A program made the translations under genes and the position numbers. Shown one piece after another: positions 6,684-15,273 of a stretch of 58,111 bases of DNA. The stretch is from Levilactobacillus namurensis DSM 19117 (lineage in GTDB: Bacteria; Bacillota; Bacilli; Lactobacillales; Lactobacillaceae), in NCBI RefSeq assembly GCF_001434785.1, contig NZ_AZDT01000027.1:1-58111 (forward strand), in the 5' to 3' direction. The notes beneath the pieces were generated by a model, which had not been told where the DNA came from, ran no database searches, and saw only the letters and a program-made list of their open reading frames with translations. The first letter of the stretch is position 1; every line of letters starts with the position of its first letter.

Positions 6684-9314
6684 TTATTGTCGGTTCTGCC
6701 AGTTAACTTCGTCGACCAACAGCCGACTGAGCCATTTGGGTTCTAACTTGCCCTTGACCGCCGCCCCCGGCCGGTTGATGACCTGCATCAGTTGCAACAT
6801 GGTGAAGATCAACGACTCACGCCGGCGGTAAGCCAGGTACTTCGGCTGCCATTCCGTGACGTACTTTTCCTTATACGCCCGGAGCCCCTGGAAGCTATAG
6901 AAGGTTGACCCGTACTGGTAGATCAAGTGGGCCAGCCGTTCTTCGATAAAGCTGAACTCCGAGACCCCTACGTTCGCTAAGGGTGCCATCCCTAGGTTAA
7001 AGCTAGTATACCCCTGTTGCTGGCAAGTCTGGAACAAGTAGACGAACAAGCCGTCCATCATCCCCGAAGGTGCCGCCTGACTACTTCGCATCAGATCGAT
7101 CGACGTCATCTGGTGGTTTCCCGTCGGCATCAGGTTCGCGAAGGCCACCATCTGCCCTTCCGCGTCCGTCATCACCGCAATGGGCGCTTCGTCCAGGTAC
7201 TCCCGGTCAAAGAAGCCCATCGAGAAGCTCTTTTCGGTCTCGTCTCCCAACCAGGAATCTGAGATTGCTTGTAAGTCGCGATACTGCTGGTCACTCAACG
7301 GCGGCTGAAGAATCTCGAAATGGTAGTTCTCCCGATTAAACTTATTGACCAGGGCCCGTTCACCACGCCGCGCCTTACCGGCCAGCGTGAACTGTGTGAG
7401 GTCCACGTGCCCTTCCTCACCGACTTTGATGAAGTCGAAGCCCATCTCATGTAGCCGGAGGGTCAACTCTTCACTAATCTCATAGAAGACCAGTCGTAAT
7501 CCCGCCTGATCTGCGGTCCGCATAAACTCCTGCAAAGCCGGCAACAAGTCCGCCTGCTGGCCGATGGGTTCCCCCATGACTAAGAGCTTATCAGCCTTTT
7601 GGCGGAACAAGAAGAGTAGACGGTCTTCGCCATCGACCTGGTAGAAGTAGGTCTGCTTATCCCGCAAGAAGGCTAGATGACTAACTTCGTTACCCCCGAA
7701 GCGTTGGATCAACCGCCGTACCCGTTCGGCGTCAAACGGCTGTTGGAGCCACGGCGCCTGAGTTGCTGAGAGGAAACGGTTGATGGTCAACAGGATCACC
7801 AGGGCAATCAAGAGGCCTCCTAGGCCGTTTAACCAGACCTGCGTCGACGCTGGTAACCAAGCCTGTAACAGGTGGAAGAAGCGGTGTTTGCCCCCCTGAA
7901 ACGCGTACAGCCCCAAAACGGTGTACAGCAGAAAGGTCCCGACATAGATACTGCCATCGACCAGTAAGCCGCCCCAAGAGTAGTGAAAACTCTGCCGGGA
8001 CAGTTCGGGCTTGGCCAGAACCAAGCAGACCAGGACTAGGCCCAGAAGAACGGCTAGGCCAACCGGGAAATTCTCGCGCCATAGGGTATAGCCGATGGCG
8101 AGGACCAGCACCGCAAAAGTCGGCCAGAACGCCCGTGAAACTCGCGCCCCGATGCCTCGCGCCAACCCAATCAGTAAGAACGCCATGACCAGGTTAGAGA
8201 CCTGACTTAAGAAGTAGAACATGTACGGCACTAAGCGCATGTATAACTGATTCGATAACACCACGTCCGGGATCGTCGCGTAAAGCAACATCATGACGCC
8301 CGAGAAGTACATGAACGTGGTCACGAAGAGCAACGCACCTCGGCGCAGAATCGCTACGGGCAGGCCGGCTAAGTACCGGTTCAACCGGTGACCTGCATCG
8401 TGAACGAACAAGCCGACCCCCACGCCGAACGGGAGAATGTAATAGAATAGCCGGTACAACAAAAGCCACCCGGCGGCGTCCGAACGACTAACACCCAGTA
8501 GGCCCAAGCCAAAGATCATGAACACGTCAAAGGAACCCAAGCCCCCGGGAATCATCGAGATGACCCCAGCAACCGACGCCACCACGAACATGGGAAAGAC
8601 CGCCGCAAAGTCTAACGGTAACTCCAGCGTCCACCCAATCAGGAGGAAGAAGAGCGCACAGCTCCCCCACTCCAAGGTTGACCCCAAGATCAGTCGTAAT
8701 TCCCGCGACCAAGTCAGGTCACTGAAGAAGGCACTATCATTGACCCGGGTGAAGATAAAGAGCCCCGGAAAGTACAGGCCGCCCCCTAAGAGCCAGAACC
8801 AGTACCCCTGATAGACCGTTCCCACTTGGAAGCCAAACATCATAATCAACGCGACCCAGCAGGCAATCGATAACCCGGCCAATAGAAACAACGCAATTTT
8901 CGAAATCGCATAAACTACTTGTTTTTTAGTTGCCGACTGGGCATAAAAGTTTGCCCGAAGACTCGCGCCCAGCAAGCCCCCCATGCCGGCTAAATTCGTG
9001 AACGTGTTGGTGACCCAACCGCTCCGAAAGATGTACCCCTTGGAAAAGTGTCCCGGTAAAAATTCCACAATCGTAAAGTCGTAGACCATCATAGGTAAGA
9101 CCGCAATGAACCCGACCACAGCCAAGAGCACAATCATCATCGGGCTGAGCGCACTCAACGCTGAACGAACCTGTTCCCCACTAATCTCATGGCCAATCCG
9201 GCCAAGTTCACGAATCACCAACAAGAGCACCGACAATAAGAAGACACCCTTAATTAAGGTGAGGCGTTTTTGCACCCACGCCATTAGTCGTTGCCACACG
9301 TTTGCCACCCCCAC
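6684..9314 (-). CDS. mprF: Bifunctional phosphatidylglycerol lysyltransferase/flippase MprF
   Basis: Large membrane protein (876 aa with this start) that transfers lysine or another amino acid from charged tRNA to phosphatidylglycerol and flips the product, lowering negative surface charge and raising resistance to cationic peptides. The N-terminal 540 or so residues form about 14 hydrophobic segments (flippase); the C-terminal 330 residues are the GNAT-like synthase domain, with FIKVGEEG and the GMAPLANVG signature. I chose the GTG at 9314, about 7 nt after AAGGGGGAA; ATG 9332 and TTG 9359 are in frame but lack a good Shine-Dalgarno. It is monocistronic. Confidence 0.92.
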   Translation of the reverse strand: MGVANVWQRLMAWVQKRLTLIKGVFLLSVLLLVIRELGRIGHEISGEQVRSALSALSPMMIVLLAVVGFIAVLPMMVYDFTIVEFLPGHFSKGYIFRSGWVTNTFTNLAGMGGLLGASLRANFYAQSATKKQVVYAISKIALFLLAGLSIACWVALIMMFGFQVGTVYQGYWFWLLGGGLYFPGLFIFTRVNDSAFFSDLTWSRELRLILGSTLEWGSCALFFLLIGWTLELPLDFAAVFPMFVVASVAGVISMIPGGLGSFDVFMIFGLGLLGVSRSDAAGWLLLYRLFYYILPFGVGVGLFVHDAGHRLNRYLAGLPVAILRRGALLFVTTFMYFSGVMMLLYATIPDVVLSNQLYMRLVPYMFYFLSQVSNLVMAFLLIGLARGIGARVSRAFWPTFAVLVLAIGYTLWRENFPVGLAVLLGLVLVCLVLAKPELSRQSFHYSWGGLLVDGSIYVGTFLLYTVLGLYAFQGGKHRFFHLLQAWLPASTQVWLNGLGGLLIALVILLTINRFLSATQAPWLQQPFDAERVRRLIQRFGGNEVSHLAFLRDKQTYFYQVDGEDRLLFLFRQKADKLLVMGEPIGQQADLLPALQEFMRTADQAGLRLVFYEISEELTLRLHEMGFDFIKVGEEGHVDLTQFTLAGKARRGERALVNKFNRENYHFEILQPPLSDQQYRDLQAISDSWLGDETEKSFSMGFFDREYLDEAPIAVMTDAEGQMVAFANLMPTGNHQMTSIDLMRSSQAAPSGMMDGLFVYLFQTCQQQGYTSFNLGMAPLANVGVSEFSFIEERLAHLIYQYGSTFYSFQGLRAYKEKYVTEWQPKYLAYRRRESLIFTMLQLMQVINRPGAAVKGKLEPKWLSRLLVDEVNWQNRQ

Positions 9315-9545
9315 AGCAATTTCCCCCTTCATTATGTCCAGTCGCGGGGAAAAAGACAACGGTCCTTCTCGATTGATCGACCGTTGGTTCCGCCACTTTC
9401 TAGACGTTGGTTTAAGTATACCAAAAACTGGCCGTAACCTTGGCCGGGAACGCGGGGATTAAGGGTTATTTTAAAGAACTACGCTGCGTGACGCGTTTTT
9501 GAAGGCTAAGCCGCTCCACTCTTGCGTTCCCAACGGAAAACTGGT

Positions 9546-9580
9546 CAAAAAAACAGCCCGACCACGAGGGTCGAGCTGTT
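9546..9580 (-). terminator. Terminator of rplJ-rplL
   Basis: On the minus strand a stem AACAGCtCGACC/GGTCGgGCTGTT is followed by a T-run, just after the rplL stop. Confidence 0.9.
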
Positions 9581-9602
9581 TATCATTATAGGTTGAAGAT
9601 GA

Positions 9603-9968
9603 TTACTTAAGCGTAACCACACCACCAACGGCTTCAAGCTTTTCCTTGATGTCGTTAGCTTCGTCTTCAGAAACGCCTTCCTTGATGACAGATGGTACGT
9701 TGTCAACAAGACCCTTAGCGTCCTTCAAACCAAGGCCAGTGATTTCACGAACAGCCTTGATAGCCTTAACCTTAGCGTCACCGGATTCAGTCAATTCAAC
9801 ATCGAATGAGTCCTTGGCAGCAGCGTCGCCACCAGCAGCGCCGGCAGCTGCAACTGGAGCAGCAGCAGAAACGCCAAATTCGTCTTCGATAGCCTTAACA
9901 AGGTCGTTAAGGTCAGTAATGGATGCTTCTTTAAGAGAAGCAATGATAGCATCTTTATCAAAAGCCAT
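9603..9968 (-). CDS. rplL: 50S ribosomal protein L7/L12
   Basis: 121-aa stalk protein of the large ribosomal subunit that recruits translation factors. The N-terminal dimerisation helix (residues 1-30), an alanine-rich hinge (about 35-50) and the conserved C-terminal domain with [12 protein letters not shown] are all seen. ATG 9968 lies about 8 nt after GGAGG; the in-frame codons upstream overlap that site. It is second in rplJ-rplL and shares the L10 leader and the terminator. Confidence 0.97.
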   Translation of the reverse strand: MAFDKDAIIASLKEASITDLNDLVKAIEDEFGVSAAAPVAAAGAAGGDAAAKDSFDVELTESGDAKVKAIKAVREITGLGLKDAKGLVDNVPSVIKEGVSEDEANDIKEKLEAVGGVVTLK

Positions 9969-10025
9969 GTTAGTTTCCTCCAAAATTGGGTTTATAGTTT
10001 TTATATCATGGATACGACAGGTCGC

Positions 10026-10532
10026 TTATGCAGCTTCCCCATCATCGCCCTTTTCAGCAACGGCCTTAATTGCGTAAGCCACGTTACGGATAGGAGCTTG
10101 AAGTTCGCTAGCCAGCATGGAGAGCAGGTCTTCACGACTAGGCAAGGTAGCGTAAACGTTGATCTCATCGACTGGCATAATCTTGCCTTCGATGTAACCA
10201 CCCTTGATTTCCAAGGCATCGACACTATCAGCAAACTTCTTCAAAATCTTAGCTGGGGCAATTGGATCTTCGTTAGAAAAGGCAACGGCCGTAGGTCCAG
10301 CAAAGACATCGTTTAAGTCGGCGTAACCAGCCTTTTCAGCAGCCCGAGTCAGCACCTTGTTCTTGATGACGCTCATCTGAACGCCAGCATCCCGTAATTG
10401 CTTACGTAAGTCGGTAACTTGAGCAACCGTCAGACCACGGTAGTCGACTACGATTGCGCTGGTGGCGTTGTTGAATTGTTCAACGACGGCATCAACTTTT
10501 TTCGCTTTGATTGCAATAGCTTCTTCACTCAC
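10026..10532 (-). CDS. rplJ: 50S ribosomal protein L10
   Basis: 168-aa protein that anchors the L7/L12 dimers to 23S rRNA and autoregulates its own mRNA. The family core [17 protein letters not shown] and the FSNEDP segment are visible. GTG 10532 is preferred because GGGAGGTG lies 5-8 nt before it; an in-frame GTG three codons upstream is part of that Shine-Dalgarno. It is preceded by an L10 leader with an attenuator and is about 57 nt upstream of rplL. Confidence 0.96.
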   Translation of the reverse strand: MSEEAIAIKAKKVDAVVEQFNNATSAIVVDYRGLTVAQVTDLRKQLRDAGVQMSVIKNKVLTRAAEKAGYADLNDVFAGPTAVAFSNEDPIAPAKILKKFADSVDALEIKGGYIEGKIMPVDEINVYATLPSREDLLSMLASELQAPIRNVAYAIKAVAEKGDDGEAA

Positions 10533-10559
10533 ATTGTTCACCTCCCTGATTAGATTGGT

Positions 10560-10690
10560 GGGATAAAAAAATCCCTATGCCACCAAGACATAGAGAGTCA
10601 AAAGTTCATCATAAACTTCTTCCTCGGCAGGAAATTAAGACCAATAGGCCACCTGAGTCTTAGGTAGATCACTAATATAACTTTATTAGG
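10560..10690 (-). ncRNA. L10 leader (ribosomal protein autoregulatory RNA)
   Basis: Between rplA and rplJ the minus strand has the L10-leader signature TTTCCTGCCGAGGAAGAAG and, downstream, a hairpin CTATG...CATAG (about 10573-10594) with a T-run, acting as an attenuator. L10(L12)4 binds such leaders in Firmicutes to limit rplJ-rplL expression. The ends are approximate. Confidence 0.85.
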
Positions 10691-10754
10691 ATACCGTACT
10701 CACCGACAAAAGTCAATGGACGGCTAGGGATTTTTTTATTTAGTGGTTGGCTAA

Positions 10755-11459
10755 TTACTTAGCAGCAACCAACGTTGACAAGTCAACATCGACGCTAGGG
10801 CCGAACGTTGAGGCGATGGAAACGTGTTGAACGTAAGTCCCACGTACAGACGCTGGACGTGCACGGACAATCGTTTCAGCAATAGCCTTCAAGTTGCCGG
10901 CTAACTTATCAGCATCGAAGGAAACCTTGCCGACAGGAACAGCCACGTTACCATCCCGGTCAGTCCGGTAAGTAACTTGCCCGTTCTTAGCGTCGGAAAC
11001 GGCCTTGGTGACGTTCATGGTAACCGTCCCCGTCTTAGGGTTAGGCATTAAGCCCTTAGGACCTAAGACCCGACCTAAGCGTCCAACTTGGGCCATCATG
11101 TCTGGCGTTGCAATGGCAACGTCAAAGTCCATCCAGCCGTCTTGGATCCGTTCAACTAAGTCTTGTTCACCGACAACGTCAGCACCGGCAGCTTCTGCGG
11201 CCTTAGCTTGGTCACCCTTAGCGAACACGATAACCGTGGTTTCTTTACCAGTCCCATTAGGGAGCACTAAAGCGCCACGTAATTGTTGATCGGCTTGCTT
11301 CGTGTCAACGTTAAGCTTGAATGCAATTTCAACCGTTGCATCGAACTTAGCGAAATCAATCTTCTTTACTAAATCAACGGCGTCGTTTAAAGCGTAAACC
11401 TTACCGGCTTCCACTTGTTTAACAGCGTCTTGATACTTTTTACCTCGTTTGTGAGCCAT
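10755..11459 (-). CDS. rplA: 50S ribosomal protein L1
   Basis: 234-aa protein of the ribosomal L1 stalk that binds 23S rRNA, helps release deacylated tRNA and can repress its own operon. The full-length family sequence is seen from MAHKRGKKY to the [10 protein letters not shown] end, with the conserved [12 protein letters not shown] segment. ATG 11459 follows GGAGG. It is second in rplK-rplA, about 98 nt after rplK, and that spacer can form a stem (TGACAC...GTGTC around 11511-11540). Confidence 0.97.
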   Translation of the reverse strand: MAHKRGKKYQDAVKQVEAGKVYALNDAVDLVKKIDFAKFDATVEIAFKLNVDTKQADQQLRGALVLPNGTGKETTVIVFAKGDQAKAAEAAGADVVGEQDLVERIQDGWMDFDVAIATPDMMAQVGRLGRVLGPKGLMPNPKTGTVTMNVTKAVSDAKNGQVTYRTDRDGNVAVPVGKVSFDADKLAGNLKAIAETIVRARPASVRGTYVQHVSIASTFGPSVDVDLSTLVAAK

Positions 11460-11557
11460 GTTTGTGTATTCCTCCTTGCAAATGTGGTTGTAACGGATAA
11501 ACCTCCCACTTGACACATTTCATTTTCGTGAAGTGTCCGACTATCCGAAAACTGAGC

Positions 11558-11983
11558 TTAACCTTCGACCGTGAAGCCCATGCTCCGGGCAGTACCTTCA
11601 ATCATGCGCATAGCTGCTTCAACGTCAGCTGCGTTTAGATCTTGCATTTTAGTTTCAGCGATTTGCTTAACTTGATCCTTGGTTACAGTTGCAACCTTGT
11701 TCGTGTTAGGTTCGCCAGAACCATGTTCAACACCAGCGGCCTTCTTCAACAGCGTTGCTGCTGGTGGGGTCTTGGTGATGAAATCAAAGGAACGATCTTC
11801 ATAGACGCTGATCACAACAGGAATGATCATACCAGCTTGGTCAGCGGTACGAGCGTTGAATTCCTTGGTGAAGCCCATGATGTTGATCCCTGCTTGACCC
11901 AGTGCTGGTCCAACTGGGGGAGCTGGGGTTGCTTTGCCTGCAGGAATCTGCAATTTAACTACGTTAGCTACTTTTTTAGCCAC
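11558..11983 (-). CDS. rplK: 50S ribosomal protein L11
   Basis: 141-aa protein of the GTPase-associated centre that binds 23S rRNA with the thiopeptide site and takes part in stringent-factor activation. The conserved beginning [20 protein letters not shown], the PPVGPALGQ loop and the GTARSMG end are seen. The start is GTG 11983 behind AAGGAGGTA; in-frame ATGs further upstream have no Shine-Dalgarno and extend past the normal length. Operon rplK-rplA. Confidence 0.96.
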   Translation of the reverse strand: MAKKVANVVKLQIPAGKATPAPPVGPALGQAGINIMGFTKEFNARTADQAGMIIPVVISVYEDRSFDFITKTPPAATLLKKAAGVEHGSGEPNTNKVATVTKDQVKQIAETKMQDLNAADVEAAMRMIEGTARSMGFTVEG

Positions 11984-12129
11984 GAGACAATACCTCCTTA
12001 AGTCCGTGTGTGGTAAGTGAAGCATGCAATTTGCTTCTCCCACGTTTAACAGAATGTGCATCTTATGATACGCATACTTGAAGAGTTTACCACACTTCAT
12101 ACCTCCCGACAAGTTCTAATTTATCAAGG

Positions 12130-12564
12130 CTAGGCCTGATCGTACTTGCACCATAACCAGTAGTACTGCCCGTTGCCCGCGGCCAACCCCAACCATATCA
12201 AGAACTCAATCGTTCGGCCGAACGCATACACTGAAAGTTGTCGCGCCATCAGTACCGAAACCAATAGCAACAGAACCTCGACAAAGACGATACCACTGGT
12301 CAGCATGGCCGAATGGACCTTCAACGCGATCTCCTTTTCCCGCTCATCGGATACCCAGTACATTCCCCGAAACGTCTTGATGTTCAGCCGCTGGCGCGCA
12401 TACCACAAGAACCACCCGATTCCCCCGAACAACCCTACCGCTAGTGCGGCCAGCAACGGCGTCTCAATGCCCGATTGGGGAACCCAAAACGCCCCCATCA
12501 ACACCAACAATTCAACGTTGTTGGTCCAAAACGTGAACCGTAAAATACGCTTTGCCCGACTCAT
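12130..12564 (-). CDS. Four-helix membrane protein paired with an HTH regulator (DUF2178-like)
   Basis: 144-aa membrane protein with four hydrophobic segments (about residues 15-32, 36-55, 85-106 and 112-135) and a cytoplasmic loop with the acidic-basic motif SDEREKEIALK. That motif and the partner HTH gene are typical of DUF2178-type two-gene units in Firmicutes; the molecular function is unknown. It overlaps the regulator gene by 4 nt (ATGA), so the two are translationally coupled. It lies between nusG and rplK, where no gene is needed, so it is probably an insertion into the core block. Confidence 0.7.
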   Translation of the reverse strand: MSRAKRILRFTFWTNNVELLVLMGAFWVPQSGIETPLLAALAVGLFGGIGWFLWYARQRLNIKTFRGMYWVSDEREKEIALKVHSAMLTSGIVFVEVLLLLVSVLMARQLSVYAFGRTIEFLIWLGLAAGNGQYYWLWCKYDQA

Positions 12565-12764
12565 TTCGTATCCTCCCCCTGTGTGAACAATTCATCAACC
12601 GTGGTCCCCAAGACTGCCGCCAACTTAAAAGCCAACGACAGCGACGGATCATACTTATCGTTTTCGATCGCATTAATCGTTTGCCGTGTAACTGCTGTTA
12701 ACTGCGCCAGTGCCGCTTGCGATAGCTGACGCTGCTTACGCCGAACTGCAATCTGATTCCGCAA
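12561..12764 (-). CDS. XRE-family transcriptional regulator (Cro/CI type)
   Basis: 67-aa single-domain helix-turn-helix protein. The HTH is clear: LSQAALAQLTAVTRQTINAI at about residues 15-34, followed by DPSLSLAFKLAAVLGTTVDE. Such small regulators usually repress their own operon with a membrane partner. I prefer the TTG at 12764, 8 nt after AGGAAG; a GTG at 12773 directly abuts that site. The upstream region carries nested inverted repeats, a likely operator. Confidence 0.82.
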   Translation of the reverse strand: MRNQIAVRRKQRQLSQAALAQLTAVTRQTINAIENDKYDPSLSLAFKLAAVLGTTVDELFTQGEDTK

Positions 12765-12779
12765 GTCCCTCACTTCCTA

Positions 12780-12822
12780 GTGTCAAATATCTTTTACAAA
12801 ATAAGTAAAACATGTTTGACAC
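12780..12822 (-). promoter_or_regulatory. Nested inverted repeats before the HTH gene (candidate operator)
   Basis: An outer palindrome GTGTCAAA (12780-12787)/TTTGACAC (12815-12822) encloses an inner one, TTTTAC (12792-12797)/GTAAAA (12805-12810). The site lies immediately upstream of the XRE-family gene, where an autoregulatory operator is expected. Confidence 0.5.
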
Positions 12823-12871
12823 CAGCCTGCAAGACCGTCCACGAAATTTCGGCTAAAAACGTCCTGAAACG

Positions 12872-12918
12872 CAAAAAACGGAAAGTTCCTTTTCAAAAAA
12901 TGAAAGGAACTTTCCGTT
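12872..12918 (-). terminator. Terminator of nusG
   Basis: A perfect 16-bp stem (arms 12877-12892 and 12903-12918) ends in a T-run on the minus strand. It insulates the secE-nusG block from the HTH unit. Confidence 0.92.
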
Positions 12919-12930
12919 TAACCGTTAACT

Positions 12931-13479
12931 TTAAACCACTGGGTCGACTTGGTCGAAGTTCAGTTCGGTACTGGTTTCCCGACCGAACATATCGATGTTG
13001 ACCTTGAGCTTCATCTTTTCGTTGTCCACTTCGGTAATCTTACCGACTAAGCCACTGAAGGCACCGTCGACAATCGTCACGGAGTCGCCTGGCGCTACGT
13101 CCAGGTCAGCGTGCCGTGCGGACATCCCGATGGTCCGCAGAATGGATTCAACTTCCTCTGGCAATAATGGCGTTGGCTTACTCCCTTGCCCGTGAGAGCC
13201 CAAGAAGCCCGTCACACCTGGCGTGTTCCGCACGATAAACCAAGCTTGGTCACTCATCACCATTTCGACCAAGACGTAGCCGGGGAAGGTCTTTTCCATC
13301 GTGACCTTTTCCTTACCGTTCTTGACTTCGTGTTCCTCTTCTTCAGGAACCACGATCCGGAAGATGTTGTCTTGCATACCCATGGATTCTTGCCGCGATT
13401 CCAAGTTCGCCTTAACCTTGTTTTCGTACCCCGCATAGGTGTGCAGAACGTACCATTGCTTTTCTGCTGATTCAACCAT
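12931..13479 (-). CDS. nusG: Transcription termination/antitermination protein NusG
   Basis: 182-aa RNA polymerase elongation factor. The NGN domain begins with KQWYVLHTYAGYENKV, and the C-terminal KOW motif VTIVDGAFSGLVGKI is at about residues 130-145. ATG 13479 follows AAAGGAG; the in-frame GTG four codons upstream is inside that site. It follows secE, but a hairpin with a T-run lies between them. Confidence 0.97.
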   Translation of the reverse strand: MVESAEKQWYVLHTYAGYENKVKANLESRQESMGMQDNIFRIVVPEEEEHEVKNGKEKVTMEKTFPGYVLVEMVMSDQAWFIVRNTPGVTGFLGSHGQGSKPTPLLPEEVESILRTIGMSARHADLDVAPGDSVTIVDGAFSGLVGKITEVDNEKMKLKVNIDMFGRETSTELNFDQVDPVV

Positions 13480-13519
13480 CGTTGGTGCCACTCCTTTTTG
13501 ATTTGTCTAATTTCTGTGC

Positions 13520-13549
13520 AAAATAAAAAAACTTCGTCTACACGAAGTT
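13520..13549 (-). terminator. Hairpin terminator between secE and nusG
   Basis: Minus-strand stem AACTTCGT/ACGAAGTT with a 4-nt loop is followed by TTTTTTATTT. It ends only about 20 nt before the nusG Shine-Dalgarno. Confidence 0.75.
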
Positions 13550-13601
13550 CCCGTTAGCTACAATATAGCATATTTAGTCGGGTTTGACCACCGACAATTC
13601 C

Positions 13602-13778
13602 TTAGGCGACGAACTTTAAGCCAAATTGGACGATCCAGTCCACGATGGCGAAGAAAATTGCGAAGAGCACAGAAATGCCCACAACCGTCCCCGTATCGTG
13701 CCGGGTCTGCTTCGCGCCTGGCCAAGAAACTTGTTTCATTTCTTGAATGACCGCTTTAAAAAATCGGAATAACCGCAT
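13602..13778 (-). CDS. secE: Preprotein translocase subunit SecE
   Basis: 58-aa essential subunit of the SecYEG channel. It reads MRLFRFFKAVIQEMKQVSWP, the amphipathic helix and the conserved SWP hinge, then one membrane helix (about residues 30-52, VVGISVLFAIFFAIVDWI). The ATG follows GGGAGGCAACACC. The gene sits in the canonical rpmG-secE-nusG order. Confidence 0.95.
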   Translation of the reverse strand: MRLFRFFKAVIQEMKQVSWPGAKQTRHDTGTVVGISVLFAIFFAIVDWIVQFGLKFVA

Positions 13779-13819
13779 GGTGTTGCCTCCCTCAAAATGT
13801 GTGTCGATTCGAAGCGCTA

Positions 13820-13969
13820 CTACCGGGTCTCCCGGTGCAGCGTGTATTTACCGCAATGCTTACAAAACTTTTTGACTTCAAGTCGTGTCGTGCGTGTCGC
13901 ACTTGCTGCGATGGTGTAATTCCGGGACCCGCAAACTGAGCAGGCCAGAGCGATTTTACGTTGAGCCAT
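13820..13969 (-). CDS. rpmG: 50S ribosomal protein L33
   Basis: 49-aa ribosomal protein beginning [19 protein letters not shown]. It is the zinc-binding (C+) form, with CSVC at about residues 10-13 and CKHC at about 36-39, the four cysteines of a zinc ribbon. The ATG has GGTGGCAGG upstream. Order sigH-rpmG-secE-nusG is conserved in lactobacilli. Confidence 0.95.
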   Translation of the reverse strand: MAQRKIALACSVCGSRNYTIAASATRTTRLEVKKFCKHCGKYTLHRETR

Positions 13970-14042
13970 CCTGCCACCACCTTTAATTAAATCCAGTTAA
14001 CTCATACTGTAGTAGCTTACCATCATCTGCGCGGTGCGTCAA

Positions 14043-14606
14043 TCATTCACCTAAGAGTCGACGGAGCTTCTGTCGGCCCCGGTGCATCGCTGCCGAGACC
14101 CGGGTCATCGATAACCCCTCCTGCTGGCTGATGGCTTGCGGTGTTAGACCGCCTAACAATCCCCGGAAGACCACCTGCTCCGTGGGTGATAGTCCCGGTA
14201 AGACGCGGCCCACGGCCTCCTGCGCCTCCAACTGGGTCCCCAACTGCACCCGGGTGTCGTGGAGGGTCTCCGCAAAGTAAGTGCGGTTGGCTTCCAGGGA
14301 GATGGTGGTCGCCCGCCGCTTCTGGGCCTGCGAATAACGGATCAGGTCAAAGACCCGGTGCGTCAGATTTAACCGGTAAAAGGCTCCAAAATTGCACGAG
14401 CGGTGTTGCCGAAACTTCTGGGCCGCTCCGTGTAAGACCAACAGCCCCTCCTGTTCCCAGTCATCACTGTCATGCCCCGGAATATAATAGACCCGCTGAA
14501 GCTTGGTGAGGACGGGACGGTACCGGTTGAACAAGAGCCGGAGCGCCGGTGAGTTGGGATCCCGTTGAATCGTGGCAATTAACTGGTCATCGCTAAACGT
14601 GGTCAT
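14043..14606 (-). CDS. sigH: Sigma-70 family factor of the SigH/ComX type
   Basis: 187-aa sigma factor with region 2 (about residues 25-95, including DDWEQEGLLVLHGAAQKF and FDLIRYSQ) and a region-4 helix-turn-helix (LTPQAISQQEGLSMTRVSAAMHRGR, about 150-175). In lactobacilli the gene at this position is the SigH/ComX homologue, linked in related bacteria to late competence genes. Whether this strain is competent cannot be told. The ATG lies 7 nt after AGGAGG, but that Shine-Dalgarno is one arm of a long hairpin (14612-14655), so translation may be controlled. Confidence 0.85.
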   Translation of the reverse strand: MTTFSDDQLIATIQRDPNSPALRLLFNRYRPVLTKLQRVYYIPGHDSDDWEQEGLLVLHGAAQKFRQHRSCNFGAFYRLNLTHRVFDLIRYSQAQKRRATTISLEANRTYFAETLHDTRVQLGTQLEAQEAVGRVLPGLSPTEQVVFRGLLGGLTPQAISQQEGLSMTRVSAAMHRGRQKLRRLLGE

Positions 14607-14611
14607 GAAAA

Positions 14612-14655
14612 AGCCTCCTAGCTAAACTGAATATTCTCAGTTTAGCCAGGAGGCT
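14612..14655 (-). promoter_or_regulatory. Hairpin that buries the sigH Shine-Dalgarno
   Basis: Arms 14612-14630 and 14637-14655 pair over 19 positions with one mismatch and a 6-nt loop. The 3' arm holds AGGAGG, the only Shine-Dalgarno of sigH, and a short T-run follows directly. It can act as the terminator of the NYN gene upstream and as a lid on sigH translation. Confidence 0.75.
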
Positions 14656-14680
14656 CCGGGAAATGAAGCGAACGAACGTT

Positions 14681-15247
14681 TTACCGTCGTTTCTTCTTCG
14701 ACTTTGATCGCCCAATCAATTCCGGTTGGTCCATCAATTGATCCCGTAATTTTTCCAGTTTATAGAGTTGTTGATCGTTCCAGGGGGACTTACGCACCAG
14801 ACCGCGGTCCGCAAATTCGCGGGCCGTCTGGTTGACCTCGTTCTTGGCCCGTTCAATGTCCCGTAACAGTTCCCCCGCCGGAATCCGCAGCGCGCCTTCC
14901 GAGAAGATGGTCCATTGCTCGGCCTGGTCACTGGTCGCGACCGTGACTTGGGTGAAACGAGTCTGGAGTTCCTTGGCCAGCTTTTCGATATAGCTGTCGG
15001 CCGTCTCATCCCGGTTGGTCCAGATGACCTGTAAATCATACTGCTTATAACTCTTCGAGATGCCGGGCACGTACATGGCATCGAAGACCACGTAAATCTC
15101 CGCATCCCGTAACTTATGATAATTAGCCAGCATGTTGAGCAACTGGTCGCGCGCCTCCGGTAACCGATCATTTAGCTTTAGCCGGTTGAGTTCAGGCCAG
15201 TTGCCGATCATGTTGTATGCATCGACAATTAGAATATCTTTTTTAAT
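14681..15247 (-). CDS. NYN-domain ribonuclease (Rae1/YacP family), apparent ATT start
   Basis: 188-aa PIN/NYN-fold nuclease; the B. subtilis homologue Rae1 (YacP) cleaves mRNA in the ribosomal A site. The catalytic aspartate of the family lies in ILIVDAYNMIGNWPEL. The first ATG of the frame (15211) is the M of YNM and would remove that aspartate. Reading upstream, no ATG, GTG or TTG occurs before an in-frame stop, but ATT at 15247 gives the family-typical beginning (M/I)KKDILIVDAYN, with GCGAGGGA before it. A C-terminal basic tail (KSKKKRR) is seen. It lies 26 nt after rlmB. Confidence 0.82.
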   Translation of the reverse strand: MKKDILIVDAYNMIGNWPELNRLKLNDRLPEARDQLLNMLANYHKLRDAEIYVVFDAMYVPGISKSYKQYDLQVIWTNRDETADSYIEKLAKELQTRFTQVTVATSDQAEQWTIFSEGALRIPAGELLRDIERAKNEVNQTAREFADRGLVRKSPWNDQQLYKLEKLRDQLMDQPELIGRSKSKKKRR

Positions 15248-15273
15248 TTCCCTCGCCCATTTCTGCTAAAAGC

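Noticed and set aside
9314-9359. Longer mprF start (TTG 9359)
   Set aside because: No Shine-Dalgarno before it; AAGGGGGAA is placed correctly for the GTG at 9314.
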